Part shown: positions 16,695 through 25,548 of the stretch, piece after piece
Position numbering within the stretch: position 1 is the stretch's first letter
How the letters are laid out: each line of letters opens with the position of its first letter
Position numbers and translations under genes: made by a program
From: Sphingomonas colocasiae
GTDB taxonomy: Bacteria; Pseudomonadota; Alphaproteobacteria; Sphingomonadales; Sphingomonadaceae
Length of the DNA stretch: 64,000 nt
Direction: 5' to 3'
Assembly (NCBI RefSeq): GCF_019880585.1
Contig: NZ_JAINVV010000003.1
Location: 186,001 to 250,000 of the forward strand
The notes under the pieces: generated by a model
Database searches by the model: none
Told to the model about the DNA's origin: nothing
Seen by the model: the letters and a program-made list of their open reading frames with translations, nothing else

Positions 16695-18581
16695 TCAATA
16701 GAAACGGACATTCCCGATTTCGAGCCAGGCCTTGCCGCCCGGTTCACCGTCGAGCCGGACGATCAGCGCCCTGAGCTTCTCCAGATCGAGCACCGCATCC
16801 TTGCCGGTGCTGGCGAACGCGGCAAAGGGGATGCGGATCTCCCGGCTTTTCGGTCCGGCCTCGAACCCGGCGCGGAACCATCCGCCCGGCTGGATCGCAT
16901 AGCTGTCGAACAGCATCTGATATGCCCCCGCCCCGCGCGCGTCGAAGGCGATGCCGGTGAAGCCGCGCGCATCGGCAAGCTGCACCGCTCCCCTGGTGAG
17001 CGGCAGGATGAGTTGCGCGAACGGCCGGGGCGCGGCCCCCATCTGCGCGACAAGGAACAGCGGCCTGCCCGCCTCGCCCGTCTCCGCGCCGGGGCGGACA
17101 TGATCGAGATGGCTGTGATCGACGCCGGGCTCGGTGCTTTCGACCGGCAAGGTATCCAGATCGGTGCGCCCGGCCGGGCCTCGCCCCGTCTCGATCGGTC
17201 CGGCCATCTTCGTCACAGGCAAGGGCGTCGGCGCGTCACCGGTCACGAGCGTGCGGAGCGGCGTCAGCGCCATATCCCGGCCGGCGACGAACACACGGCG
17301 CACATCATGGATATCGTCGATCCGCTCGTCCGGGCGGCCGCCGGTCAGCACGAGATCGGCGCGCTGGCCGGGCGCGATCCGCCCATGCGCTTCGCCCGCG
17401 CGCAATATGCCGGCGCTGACGCTGGTTCCCGCCGCGAGCGCCTCGGCCGGCGTGAAGCCCAGCCTGGCCAGCCAGCGTATCTCGCGCAGTGCCGAGGTGC
17501 CGTGATAGACGCCGCCGATCCCGGCATCGGTGCCGATGCCGATGCGGACGCCCGCGGCCTTCAGCCGGCGGACATTCTCCTGCATGATCTGCCAGCGTTT
17601 CGCCTCGAGCGGCGGGATCGCCTCGATCGGCGCCGCCATCCGCGCTTCTTCCCGCGCGCGTTCGGGCGGGCGCAGGCTTCGCCATTCGCCGGGCACGAAG
17701 CTGCGATCCTGCTGCGGTTCGTACACCACCAATGTCGGCACATAGGCGGTGCCGTTGCGCTTCATCAGTGCGATCAGCTCGTCGTCGACCAGCGCATCGC
17801 CGATCCCGTGCCCCAGCGCGTCGACGCCCGCCGCCGCCGCGATGCGCGCGCCCTCCATCGTCACCGTATGGGTGATCACCGGAATATTGGCGGCATGCGC
17901 ATCCTTGACGATCGCGGCCAGGGTCGGCTCGTCCATGCTGTTGAGCGAGGGCGAACGGCCATAGCGCCAGCCATCGGCAAACACCTTGATGACATCGGGC
18001 CGATAGGGCAGCGCCTTCGCCATGGCGAGATGCGCGGCGCGCGGTGTCGCCGCCTTCATCGTGAAGAAATTGCCCCAGCCATATTCGGTGCCGTGGCCGC
18101 CCGGCACGCCCATGCGGATCGCAAGCTCCAGATTGGGCGCGGCGACCGCCCCCGATCCCGTCATCTCGCGGATCGGCGCGAGCATCTCGCCCGAAACCGA
18201 GAAATCATTGGCGGTGGTGATGCCGCTCAGCAGATATTCGGCATAAGCCTTGCCAAGATCGTCGGGCGCCGAAAAGGCGGGCGAGCGCAAATGGGTGTGC
18301 AGATCGTGAAAGCCGGGCAGTACGGTCAAGCCGCGCGCATCGATCACGCGCGCACCCTTGGCGGACAATCTCGGCCCGACCGCAACGATGCGATCGCCGC
18401 GCACCAATATGTCGGCGACCGTCGCGGCCGAACCCGTGCCGTCGAACACCCGCCCACCCCGGATCAGCATATCGCCCTGCGCGGGCGATGCTTTCCCGTC
18501 GGCCTTGAGCGGCATGACCGGCAACGCCAATGCCAGCCCGGCGGCGCACAGGCGCGGCCAAAAACCCGTTCGTTTCGTCAT
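16695..18581 (-). CDS. secreted amidohydrolase fused to a CIA30-like domain
   Basis: About 628 residues. A signal peptide (to about residue 28) leads into a metal-dependent amidohydrolase: DMLIRGGRVFDGTG, metal motif FHDLHTHLRS, histidines in ITHTV and LGHGIGD, and aspartate in GIGTDAGIGG. The barrel ends by about residue 450. The last roughly 150 residues look like the CIA30/galactose-binding jelly-roll family (GIAFDARGAG, WFRAGFEAG, IRIPFAAF, LEIGNVRFY), found with carbohydrate-active proteins. The catalytic part resembles imidazolonepropionase/prolidase-type enzymes acting on cyclic amides or peptides. The ATG at 18581 gives a clean signal peptide. Divergent from dacB. Confidence 0.82.
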   Translation of the reverse strand: MTKRTGFWPRLCAAGLALALPVMPLKADGKASPAQGDMLIRGGRVFDGTGSAATVADILVRGDRIVAVGPRLSAKGARVIDARGLTVLPGFHDLHTHLRSPAFSAPDDLGKAYAEYLLSGITTANDFSVSGEMLAPIREMTGSGAVAAPNLELAIRMGVPGGHGTEYGWGNFFTMKAATPRAAHLAMAKALPYRPDVIKVFADGWRYGRSPSLNSMDEPTLAAIVKDAHAANIPVITHTVTMEGARIAAAAGVDALGHGIGDALVDDELIALMKRNGTAYVPTLVVYEPQQDRSFVPGEWRSLRPPERAREEARMAAPIEAIPPLEAKRWQIMQENVRRLKAAGVRIGIGTDAGIGGVYHGTSALREIRWLARLGFTPAEALAAGTSVSAGILRAGEAHGRIAPGQRADLVLTGGRPDERIDDIHDVRRVFVAGRDMALTPLRTLVTGDAPTPLPVTKMAGPIETGRGPAGRTDLDTLPVESTEPGVDHSHLDHVRPGAETGEAGRPLFLVAQMGAAPRPFAQLILPLTRGAVQLADARGFTGIAFDARGAGAYQMLFDSYAIQPGGWFRAGFEAGPKSREIRIPFAAFASTGKDAVLDLEKLRALIVRLDGEPGGKAWLEIGNVRFY

Positions 18582-18710
18582 GGGCTCCAGTCTGAAGGCC
18601 GATCGGACGCGCGGCAACGTCGCCATGCATGCCGGTTATGATGCGGGCAAAGCTCTGTATGGCATGCAACCAGTGGCATAGGCGCGGCCTTCGCCCTAGG
18701 CTCGCCACCC

Positions 18711-20186
18711 ATGACGACGATCCTCAATGCGCGCCGCGCCGCTTCGCTGTTCCTCATCCTCGGCACCACCGCCCCGGCCTGGGCGCAGACCGCGCCGCAA
18801 ACGCTTCAACAGCGCGTCGAGGCGCGGCTGGCCGAGATCGGGCCCGGCACGCGCTTCGGCCTGGTCGTCACCGACGAGAATGGCCGCGAACTGATCGCGA
18901 TCGCGCCCGACGACCGCTTCATCCCGGCATCGAACACCAAGATGTACAGCACCGCCCTCGCCTTCCATCGCCTTTCCGGCTTCGACCAGCCCGATGCAGC
19001 CAGCGGCACCGCCGTGCATATCGAGCCGGCGGCACGCGGGCAAAGCGACGTCATCCTGGAAGGGCGCGGCGACGCACGCATGTCGAGCGCGGCGGACTGC
19101 ACCGTCGATTGCCTCTCGACACTGGCCGACGCGGTCGCCGCACGCACGCGCACCGTGCGCAACGTGATCGGCGACGACAGCATCTATCCCGACCAGCGCT
19201 GGGGCGCGGGCATGGCCTGGAACAACATCCAGACGCGATCGGGCACCGCCGCCTCCGCGCTCACCATCGATGACAATGAATTGCCGATGCTGGTGAAGCC
19301 GGCCGTCATCGGCGCGGCGCCCAAGATCGAGATCGAACCCTATTACGAGATCGAGAACAGGGCGACCACGGTCGCTGCGGGCGAGACGAAGCTGTCCTTC
19401 ACCCGCGAGCCCAATGGCCGGACGGTGCGCGTGACCGGCACGATCGCGACCGGCGCCGAGCCCGAGCAGATGCGGCTGGCGGTCGACGATCCCGCGCATT
19501 TCGCGGCGTGGCGGCTGAAACGCATGCTGGAAGCGCGCGGCGTGCGCGTGAAGGGTAGCGTCGAGGTTCGCCACCGCCCGATGATGCCGAGCGACGACCC
19601 GACGGTTCGCGACGGCGCGCCCGCCGCGAAACCGCCGCTGCGCCAGGCACTCGCCACGCTGGCCCCCGCGCCGTTCATCGAGGATCTGACACACACCAAC
19701 AAGGTCAGCCAGAATCTCCATGCGGAACTCACCTTGCGCCGCGTCGCTTATGCCGTCGGCAGCGGATCGAGCGCCGACGGCATCGCGGCAGTGCAGGCGA
19801 TGCTGACCGAAGCGGGCGTACCGCGCACCGCCTACGACTTTTCCGATGGTTCGGGCATGTCGACCTATAACCGCGTCGCACCGCGCGGCATGACGATCTT
19901 CCTGCGCTGGATCGCCGCCCAGCCCTGGGGCGCCACCTGGCGGACGACCCTGCCGATCGCGGGCATCGACGGCACGCTCTCCAAGCGGTTCAAGGGCACC
20001 GCGCTGGAAGGCAAGCTGTTCGCCAAGACGGGCACGCTCAACGCCAGTTCAGCGCTGTCGGGCTATATGGTCGCCAGGAGCGGCAAGACGCTGAGCTTCT
20101 CGATCTTCGCCAACGACATGCCACAGGGCGTTGCCGCCACAGGCACGATGGACGCGGCCCTGGAGATGATCGCGGCGGAGAATTGA
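18711..20186 (+). CDS. dacB: D-alanyl-D-alanine carboxypeptidase/endopeptidase (PBP4, S13)
   Basis: 491 residues with a signal peptide ending at WAQT. Penicillin-binding motifs are complete: S74-N-T-K77, S333-Q-N335 and K439-T-G441. The large insertion between the first two motifs is typical of class C penicillin-binding proteins (S13, PBP4/DacB). The enzyme trims terminal D-Ala from stem peptides and cleaves D-Ala-mDAP cross-links in the periplasm. No other cell-wall gene shares its operon; it is divergent from the CIA30 amidohydrolase and ends at a REP-type double hairpin. Confidence 0.93.
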   Translation: MTTILNARRAASLFLILGTTAPAWAQTAPQTLQQRVEARLAEIGPGTRFGLVVTDENGRELIAIAPDDRFIPASNTKMYSTALAFHRLSGFDQPDAASGTAVHIEPAARGQSDVILEGRGDARMSSAADCTVDCLSTLADAVAARTRTVRNVIGDDSIYPDQRWGAGMAWNNIQTRSGTAASALTIDDNELPMLVKPAVIGAAPKIEIEPYYEIENRATTVAAGETKLSFTREPNGRTVRVTGTIATGAEPEQMRLAVDDPAHFAAWRLKRMLEARGVRVKGSVEVRHRPMMPSDDPTVRDGAPAAKPPLRQALATLAPAPFIEDLTHTNKVSQNLHAELTLRRVAYAVGSGSSADGIAAVQAMLTEAGVPRTAYDFSDGSGMSTYNRVAPRGMTIFLRWIAAQPWGATWRTTLPIAGIDGTLSKRFKGTALEGKLFAKTGTLNASSALSGYMVARSGKTLSFSIFANDMPQGVAATGTMDAALEMIAAEN

Positions 20187-20207
20187 GTTTCGACACTCTC
20201 TTTCACC

Positions 20208-20295
20208 GTCATCCCCGCGAAAGCGGGGATCCCGCTATTCCGTGAAGTATCAGAAAAAGAAGAAGAAGCTGGATCCCCGCGTTCGCGGGGATGAC
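20208..20295. terminator. REP-type double hairpin between convergent genes
   Basis: Hairpin 1 pairs atccccgc (20211-20218) with gcggggat (20223-20230) around a gaaa loop. Hairpin 2 pairs atccccgcg (20273-20281) with cgcggggat (20284-20292). The outermost words gtcatccccgc (20208-20218) and gcggggatgac (20285-20295) also pair, so the unit can fold as one long structure. It sits between dacB and the convergent gene at 20340, a good position for bidirectional termination. Confidence 0.7.
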
Positions 20296-20339
20296 AGCGT
20301 CCTCTGTTGACCAAACACATCAGCAGTGACCGCCCCTGC

Positions 20340-20693
20340 TCACCCCTTTGCAGGATCCGAAGCCCCCAGCCGATCAAGCCACGCTTGCGCCTGTTTCGGT
20401 TCTCCCACCGCGCTCGGGCTCACCGGCCCGCGCGACGCCAGGAATTCCTGTTGTAGTTCGAAGGGGGGCATGCCGAACTGATCGCGGATATCGTCAATCG
20501 TCTCGCCGATCTCGGCCAGTTGCTCGATGACCGGTGCGGCGGCCGCACGCGCCGCCTTGTCCTTGTTGTGATCGAACAATCCCCAGCGCCCCGCCGCGGT
20601 CACGCGAAGCGCGTCGATCAGCGCGGTTCGATACTCTTCCTCGAGTTCGATACGGCGTTCGTCGAGACGGGCGAGACGGTCAGCTTTGGCCAT
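20340..20693 (-). CDS. hypothetical helical protein (117 aa)
   Basis: A soluble, charged, mostly helical protein starting MAKADRLARLDERRIELEEE; the N-terminal third could form a coiled coil. No cysteines, no membrane segment and no family I recognise. The ATG at 20693 is preferred; the frame is open much further upstream, but that part overlaps the GNAT gene antisense-free region and has a non-protein-like arginine/glycine composition. It lies 29 bases after the GNAT gene on the same strand, so it may be the last gene of the ampG-like operon. Confidence 0.7.
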   Translation of the reverse strand: MAKADRLARLDERRIELEEEYRTALIDALRVTAAGRWGLFDHNKDKAARAAAAPVIEQLAEIGETIDDIRDQFGMPPFELQQEFLASRGPVSPSAVGEPKQAQAWLDRLGASDPAKG

Positions 20694-20722
20694 GCACGCT
20701 TCTAGCCGCAGACCGCCGCCGA

Positions 20723-21220
20723 TCAATGACCATCCTGCTCCATCGCCGAGAAAGCCGGTGCATAGTCGATCACGCCTTCGGCCACGGGCAGCGCCGCCGC
20801 CAGCGGCAGCACCATCAGATACGGCCCCGCATAGGGTGAAGCGAAACCCGTCGCGAGATCGGCACGGAAGCCAAAACGCCCGTAATAGGCCGGATCGCCG
20901 AGCACGAAGATCGCATCCCATTCCTCCACTCGCGCGCGATCGATCGCCGCATCGATCAGTGCCCGGCCAATGCCCGTGCGTTGATACGCCGGTGAAACCG
21001 ATACCGGCGCCAATCCCAGCGCACGAAACGGCGCGGACATCGGCGAAAGCAGCACATGCCCGGCCACCGCACCGTCGACCACGGCAACCAGCGAGATCGC
21101 GGCATCACCATCGGCGCGAAGCCGTTCCACCAGCCGCGCCTCACTTGGTTGGCCGAAGGCATGCTCGACGACATCAGAGATCGCGGGCACATCAGCGGGA
21201 TCTTCATCGCGGATCAGCAT
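20723..21220 (-). CDS. GNAT family N-acetyltransferase
   Basis: 165 residues with the GNAT fold. Acetyl-CoA binding is indicated by VSPAYQRTGIGRALI (the Q/RxxGxG/A loop); an N-terminal DEDPADVPAISDVV region and the FGFRADLA segment resemble YhbS-type acetyltransferases. The acceptor is unknown. Its ATG overlaps the stop codon of the upstream hydrolase by one base (TGATG), so translation is coupled. The context of an AmpG-like permease and an AmiE-like hydrolase suggests, but does not prove, a substrate from cell-wall turnover. Confidence 0.85.
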   Translation of the reverse strand: MLIRDEDPADVPAISDVVEHAFGQPSEARLVERLRADGDAAISLVAVVDGAVAGHVLLSPMSAPFRALGLAPVSVSPAYQRTGIGRALIDAAIDRARVEEWDAIFVLGDPAYYGRFGFRADLATGFASPYAGPYLMVLPLAAALPVAEGVIDYAPAFSAMEQDGH

Positions 21221-22227
21221 CAGCCCGCCCCGTCCCAGGCCGCGATCACCGCATCGCCGGTTTCCGGGCGCAGCACGAAGATGCCGCTGTCGCGGTGGCG
21301 CGTCGGATGAACGCGGTTGGTGAGCAGGGTCCAGGCGAGGCCGCGATCGAAATCCACCCACAGGCCGGTTCCGGTGAAGCCGGTATGGCCGATCGTCTCA
21401 TCCGAACAGGCGTCTCCGCCCGACCAGCCGGCGAAGCGGCGTTCCCAGCCGCAGGTGCGATCCCCTTGAACGCGGGTGCGGATCGCCGCGAGCATGGCCG
21501 GACTGGCGCCACTGCCGTCGAGCAGCCCCTGCGCGAAATCGAGCACGCCGCCGAGCGTGCCGAACAGCCCGGCATGGCCGGGCGCGCCGCCCAGCGCAAA
21601 GGCGTTCTCGTCATGCACCTCGCCCTTCAGCACCCGGCCGCGCCATTGGCAATGCTCGGTCGCGACCGCCGGCCCCGGCGGCGGGCCGTAGGACAGGCCC
21701 GGCGGCAACGGCCATTCACGGAGCGGCCTGCCGGTGATCCGTTCGATCGCGATGCCGAGCAGGATGAAATTGATGTCCGAATAGACCGGCGGGCCGTGCC
21801 GCCATTCGCGCTGGAGCACGAAGGCGCGCAACCGGGCGGGATCGTCGCCATAGGTGTAGATCGGTTCGACCGCGGGCAGAAAGCTGCGATGCGCCAGACA
21901 GTCGCGGAAGGTGAGCTTGCGTTCCGCCGCATTGGCGACGTCATATTGGCGCAGATCGGGAATGACGTCGGTCAGCGGCCGATCGAGATCGATCCGTCCC
22001 TGATCGACCAGCGTCAGGATCATGGTGGTGGTCGCGACCACTTTCGAAACCGAAGCGAGATCGAACCAGTGATCCCCGGTCAGCGCCTCGGGTTCGGGTT
22101 CCAGCGCCGCCATGCCGGCGAACCTGGTCCAGCGCCGGCCGTCCGCGGCGACGATGCCGAGCGCCGCGCAGGGAATCCGGCCGTCGGCGATGGCGGCGGC
22201 GGCAGGAGCGAAGGCGGCGTCGATCAT
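21220..22227 (-). CDS. cytoplasmic S12 serine hydrolase, AmiE/YbbE-like
   Basis: 335 residues without signal peptide. S59-V-S-K62 is the catalytic SxxK. The second motif is YSDINF, and a later GHTGFTGT replaces KTG. The segments HDENAFALGG, GHAGLFGT and LTNRVHPTR are typical of the group that contains Bacillus subtilis AmiE (YbbE), an exo-acting N-acetylmuramyl-L-alanine amidase of MurNAc-peptide recycling. It overlaps the AmpG-like gene by four bases (ATGA) and the GNAT gene by one. A role in cutting imported muropeptides is inferred from family and operon; ordinary esterase activity is the alternative. Confidence 0.82.
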   Translation of the reverse strand: MIDAAFAPAAAAIADGRIPCAALGIVAADGRRWTRFAGMAALEPEPEALTGDHWFDLASVSKVVATTTMILTLVDQGRIDLDRPLTDVIPDLRQYDVANAAERKLTFRDCLAHRSFLPAVEPIYTYGDDPARLRAFVLQREWRHGPPVYSDINFILLGIAIERITGRPLREWPLPPGLSYGPPPGPAVATEHCQWRGRVLKGEVHDENAFALGGAPGHAGLFGTLGGVLDFAQGLLDGSGASPAMLAAIRTRVQGDRTCGWERRFAGWSGGDACSDETIGHTGFTGTGLWVDFDRGLAWTLLTNRVHPTRHRDSGIFVLRPETGDAVIAAWDGAG

Positions 22228-23750
22228 GTCATGTCGTCCGGGCGCGGCTTGATCCGCGCAAGCAGGGGAAGGAACGGGATGGCGGCAAGGCTCGCCACGC
22301 CCGAGATGAGGAAGAAAATGTCGAAGCCGTTATGGCCGGCCTTGTCCAGCGCTTCGACGATCGCGCCGCCGGCGCCGGACAGCAATCGCGGCAGCAGGAA
22401 GGCGAAGCCCGACAGGAAGGCATATTGCGCGCCGGGATAGCGCGGGTTCACCAGTAGCGAGAGATAGACGACGAACACCGCGCCCGCCAGGCCGTTGCCG
22501 AACTGGTCAGCGGCGGTGGCGATGTAGAGCAGCGCCTCATTGGGCGGCTGATGCGCCAACCAGACAAAGCCGAAATTGCCGAGCGCGGCGAAGAAGGCGC
22601 CGATCGCCAAGGTGAAACCCTGTCGCCAGCGGATCACCATCCACCCGCCGAGCCCGACGCCGATCATGCTGGCGATCAGCGCGACGAGACTGTCCGCCCG
22701 GCCGATCTGGGTGAGCGAATAGCCGAGTTCCTTGATCATCGGCTTGGACAGGTTGAGCGCGAGCACGTCGCCCATGCGATAGATGGAGACAAACGCCATC
22801 AGCACCAGCGCGCCGAAGCCATAGCGCCAGAAGAAATCGACATAGGGGCCGAGCGCGGCCGATTGCCTGACCGCCGAATCTGGCGGCAGCTTGCGGATCC
22901 TTGGCACCGCTGCCGCCATGATCAGGAACGGCACCATGCAGATGACCAGCACATAGGGCGTGACGTTGGTCTGTGCGCTGATGCCGATCTGTTCGGCGAT
23001 GCCGAGGACGACCCAGCCGACGGCGGCGGTCAGCAGCAGCGCGCCGAGCAGGATCGCGGCACTTGCGAGCAACCCCGTCGCCAGCGCCGTCCAGCGCCCG
23101 CCGCCATGGCCGGGATCGGGGCGCATCGCGATCAGGATCGGCAGCGGAACGAAGGCGGCGGCGGCAATGGCGAGATAGGACGCCGTCCAGCCCGAACGAT
23201 CGGCGATCAGCAGCGCACCGCTGCCCGCCGCGACCATCGCGCTGCGATAGCCCCAGAGATTGGCGGCGGTGATCGGCCCCTGTTCCTCGCGCGTCGGCGC
23301 CAGTTCGATGCGCCAGGCATCGGCCGCGACCTCCAGCGTGGTCGTCCAGAAGGCCAGCAGGACGGCGAACAGCGCTGTGACGGGCAGGCTTTCGTCCGAC
23401 GCGGTGAGCGCCATGGCGATCATCGATGTCAGGATGCCGAGCTGCGACAGCATGATCCAGCCGCGCCTCTTGCCCCAGAAGCGCGAGAATCCGGGGATAT
23501 CGTAACGATCGAGCAAAGGCGCCCAGGCGAATTTGAAGGTGGGCAGCAACTGCACCCAGGCGAAGAAGCCGATGACCACCAGCCCCACTTCATGCGCCTG
23601 AAGCCGCAGCCCGAGGATCGTCGAGAACATGAAGAACGGCAGGCCGGCGGAAAAGCCGAGCAGCACGTAAAGCGCCATGCGGCCGAAGCCCGGCGGGATC
23701 GCCACCGGCGCGGACCTATGGGCGTTTTGCACGTCGACCGGATCAGCCAA
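22224..23750 (-). CDS. AmpG-like muropeptide MFS permease
   Basis: About 508 residues with 12-14 membrane segments of the major facilitator superfamily. The N-terminal half carries AmpG-like features: GFSAGLPFFMF, FKFAWAPLLDRYDIP and the KRRGWIM loop. AmpG takes anhydro-muropeptides (GlcNAc-anhMurNAc peptides) from periplasm to cytoplasm. The next gene encodes an AmiE-like hydrolase in a four-base overlap, which supports a recycling role. The start used is a TTG with AGGGTT upstream; a GTG at about residue 7 or the ATG at residue 25 are possible, the latter just before the first helix. Confidence 0.82.
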   Translation of the reverse strand: MADPVDVQNAHRSAPVAIPPGFGRMALYVLLGFSAGLPFFMFSTILGLRLQAHEVGLVVIGFFAWVQLLPTFKFAWAPLLDRYDIPGFSRFWGKRRGWIMLSQLGILTSMIAMALTASDESLPVTALFAVLLAFWTTTLEVAADAWRIELAPTREEQGPITAANLWGYRSAMVAAGSGALLIADRSGWTASYLAIAAAAFVPLPILIAMRPDPGHGGGRWTALATGLLASAAILLGALLLTAAVGWVVLGIAEQIGISAQTNVTPYVLVICMVPFLIMAAAVPRIRKLPPDSAVRQSAALGPYVDFFWRYGFGALVLMAFVSIYRMGDVLALNLSKPMIKELGYSLTQIGRADSLVALIASMIGVGLGGWMVIRWRQGFTLAIGAFFAALGNFGFVWLAHQPPNEALLYIATAADQFGNGLAGAVFVVYLSLLVNPRYPGAQYAFLSGFAFLLPRLLSGAGGAIVEALDKAGHNGFDIFFLISGVASLAAIPFLPLLARIKPRPDDMT

Positions 23751-24217
23751 GATCGCGAACCCTGCGCCCGAAACAGATTGGCGTCATCACAGCCCCCCGA
23801 GGAATCCCGGGCACACGCTTGACCGTGGCAAGGCAAAGGTCAATGGCGCGGCATCGTCCGGCGCCCCGCGCATCGCCGGATCAGCTGCCAACCCATGTCG
23901 ATAGGTTATATATCCACAAACAGAAACTATGGCGCGTTATTGACATTCTTGTTCCTTAATGGCCGGGCCCGCTTCGGAAGAAGGCGAGGTTCTGGGGGAA
24001 TTTCATATGCTTGCCTCGTCGTCGCACAGACAAAGCCTGATCGGGCAAGTCGCGCACGAGAGCATGATCGCCCCCCGGCATCCAGGCACGAACCAGCGCA
24101 TCGGCGGCATGCATGCAGCCGAACCGTACGGTCGTTCGTTGAGCGCCTGGCTGCGAAACGAGTTCTTATAAGGGGGCATCGCCCGACCGGCCCGGCACAT
24201 GCCGGGTCGGCCGGGCG
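23751..24217. other. divergent intergenic region, no gene supported
   Basis: 467 bases between two divergent genes. It contains a locally AT-rich stretch (about 23895-23960) with ggttatatatcc and a TTGACA at 23940-23945, so promoters for one or both flanking genes are likely here. Short frames of about 70-120 codons exist but lack convincing ribosome sites or protein-like composition. A small G/C hairpin (cccgg-cacatg-ccggg, 24191-24206) lies just before the start of the next gene. Confidence 0.5.
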
Positions 24218-25453
24218 ATGAATTTCTCGATGGTACTGGCACCCCTTCTCCTGCTGTCCGCACAAGCAATGGACGCTGCGCCACCACCCGCACACCCCGT
24301 CGCCACTGTTCGTGTGACCTTCGATCGCAAGGGCGAAACCGGGGTCTCGGCGACCGGCCTTGCCGATATCGCCGCCGGCCGCGCCATCACCGCCGACGAT
24401 CCCGTGCGCGTCGCGTCGATTTCAAAGCTGGTTGTCGCGATCGCGGTGATGCGGCTGGTGGAACAGCGCAAGCTTAACCTGGACGCCGATGTCTCGGAAC
24501 TGCTCGGCTGGACACTGCGCAATCCAGCCTTTCCCGATCGGCCGATCACGCTGAAACTGCTGATGTCGCATCGATCGGGACTGACCGACGGCGTCGACTA
24601 TGTGCTGCCGCTCGATGCCGAGTTGCGGACGGTGCTTGCCGATCCCAGGGCCTGGGACACGGCGCATCCGCCGGGCGAATTCTTCCGATATACCAATCTC
24701 AATTTTCCGGTGGTGGCGGCGGTGATGGAACGCGCGACCGGCGAACGCTTCGATCGGCTGATGGACCGGCTGGTGCTGGCGCCGCTCAGGATCGACGCCT
24801 GCTATAATTTCGCGGGCTGCTCGGATGCGGCGGCGGCGCGGGCGGTGGTGCTCTACCGCGCGGGCAAGCCGGTTCGCGACGATCATCGGGGCGCTCGGCC
24901 CGCCTGCCCTGTCACCCCGGCCAGCGATGGAAGCTGCGATCTGACGCGCTGGCGCGCGGGCGCCAATGGCGCGATCTTCTCGCCCCAAGGGGGATTGCGT
25001 ATCTCGGCACGCGGGCTGGCGAAGATCGGCCGGCTGCTGATCGGGCGCGGCACCGTGGATGGCGTGAGGCTGCTGACGCCCCGCTCGGTCGCACAGCTCG
25101 AACGCCCGCTCTGGACCTTCAACGGCGATCCGAAGAATCCCAATGGCGAAACCGGCAGCGATCCCTCCACCGGCACGCCTTTTGGCGGCTTCTATTGCAG
25201 CTACGGCCTGGCGGTGACGTTCCTCGCCACCAAGGCCAGCGGATGCCGTGACGATCCGTTCGGCGACGGCGTCCGGCGGCTCGGCCATGCCGGCGACGCC
25301 TATGCACTGCGTTCCGGCCTGTGGATCGACCGCGCACACGGCACCGGCACCGCCTATTTCGCGACCGATGTACCGATGCTGGCGGGCACACAATCGGCCT
25401 TCACACCGGTCGAGGAAGCATTGGCGCAGGGCAAATCGGGTTCAAGGCATTAA
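24218..25453 (+). CDS. secreted S12-family serine hydrolase
   Basis: 411 residues with a hydrophobic N-terminal export segment ([13 protein letters not shown]). S67-I-S-K70 is the catalytic pair, YTNLN the second motif and RLGHAGDAY the third-motif region. Two CxxC-like cysteine pairs ([18 protein letters not shown]) and further cysteines could form disulfides outside the cytoplasm. It is the third S12 member in the window and the least like the others. Substrate unknown; D-peptide or ester hydrolysis is the family expectation. A ketosynthase cassette starts 95 bases downstream but is preceded by its own AT-rich promoter region. Confidence 0.85.
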   Translation: MNFSMVLAPLLLLSAQAMDAAPPPAHPVATVRVTFDRKGETGVSATGLADIAAGRAITADDPVRVASISKLVVAIAVMRLVEQRKLNLDADVSELLGWTLRNPAFPDRPITLKLLMSHRSGLTDGVDYVLPLDAELRTVLADPRAWDTAHPPGEFFRYTNLNFPVVAAVMERATGERFDRLMDRLVLAPLRIDACYNFAGCSDAAAARAVVLYRAGKPVRDDHRGARPACPVTPASDGSCDLTRWRAGANGAIFSPQGGLRISARGLAKIGRLLIGRGTVDGVRLLTPRSVAQLERPLWTFNGDPKNPNGETGSDPSTGTPFGGFYCSYGLAVTFLATKASGCRDDPFGDGVRRLGHAGDAYALRSGLWIDRAHGTGTAYFATDVPMLAGTQSAFTPVEEALAQGKSGSRH

Positions 25454-25505
25454 TTGAACAGTGTATAATAATTTAATTGAACGATGATCAATAAAATGAC
25501 ATTTT
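25450..25505 (+). promoter_or_regulatory. AT-rich promoter region with direct repeats, upstream of ketosynthase cassette
   Basis: An unusually AT-rich 50-base stretch in a GC-rich genome. It contains a perfect 10-base direct repeat ttaattgaac at 25450-25459 and 25473-25482, 23 bases apart start to start (about two helical turns), with TATAAT at 25464-25469 between them. The first repeat overlaps the stop codon region of the preceding gene. Repeats of this spacing suit a dimeric activator or repressor. Confidence 0.5.
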
Positions 25506-25548
25506 CAGACCGTCCGGCGATTCGCCGGGCGATCATGGAGTTGTCGAC

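Noticed and set aside
23959-24171. 70-codon plus-strand frame in the region before the S12 hydrolase
   Set aside because: No ribosome site, no family, and an overlapping minus frame of similar quality.
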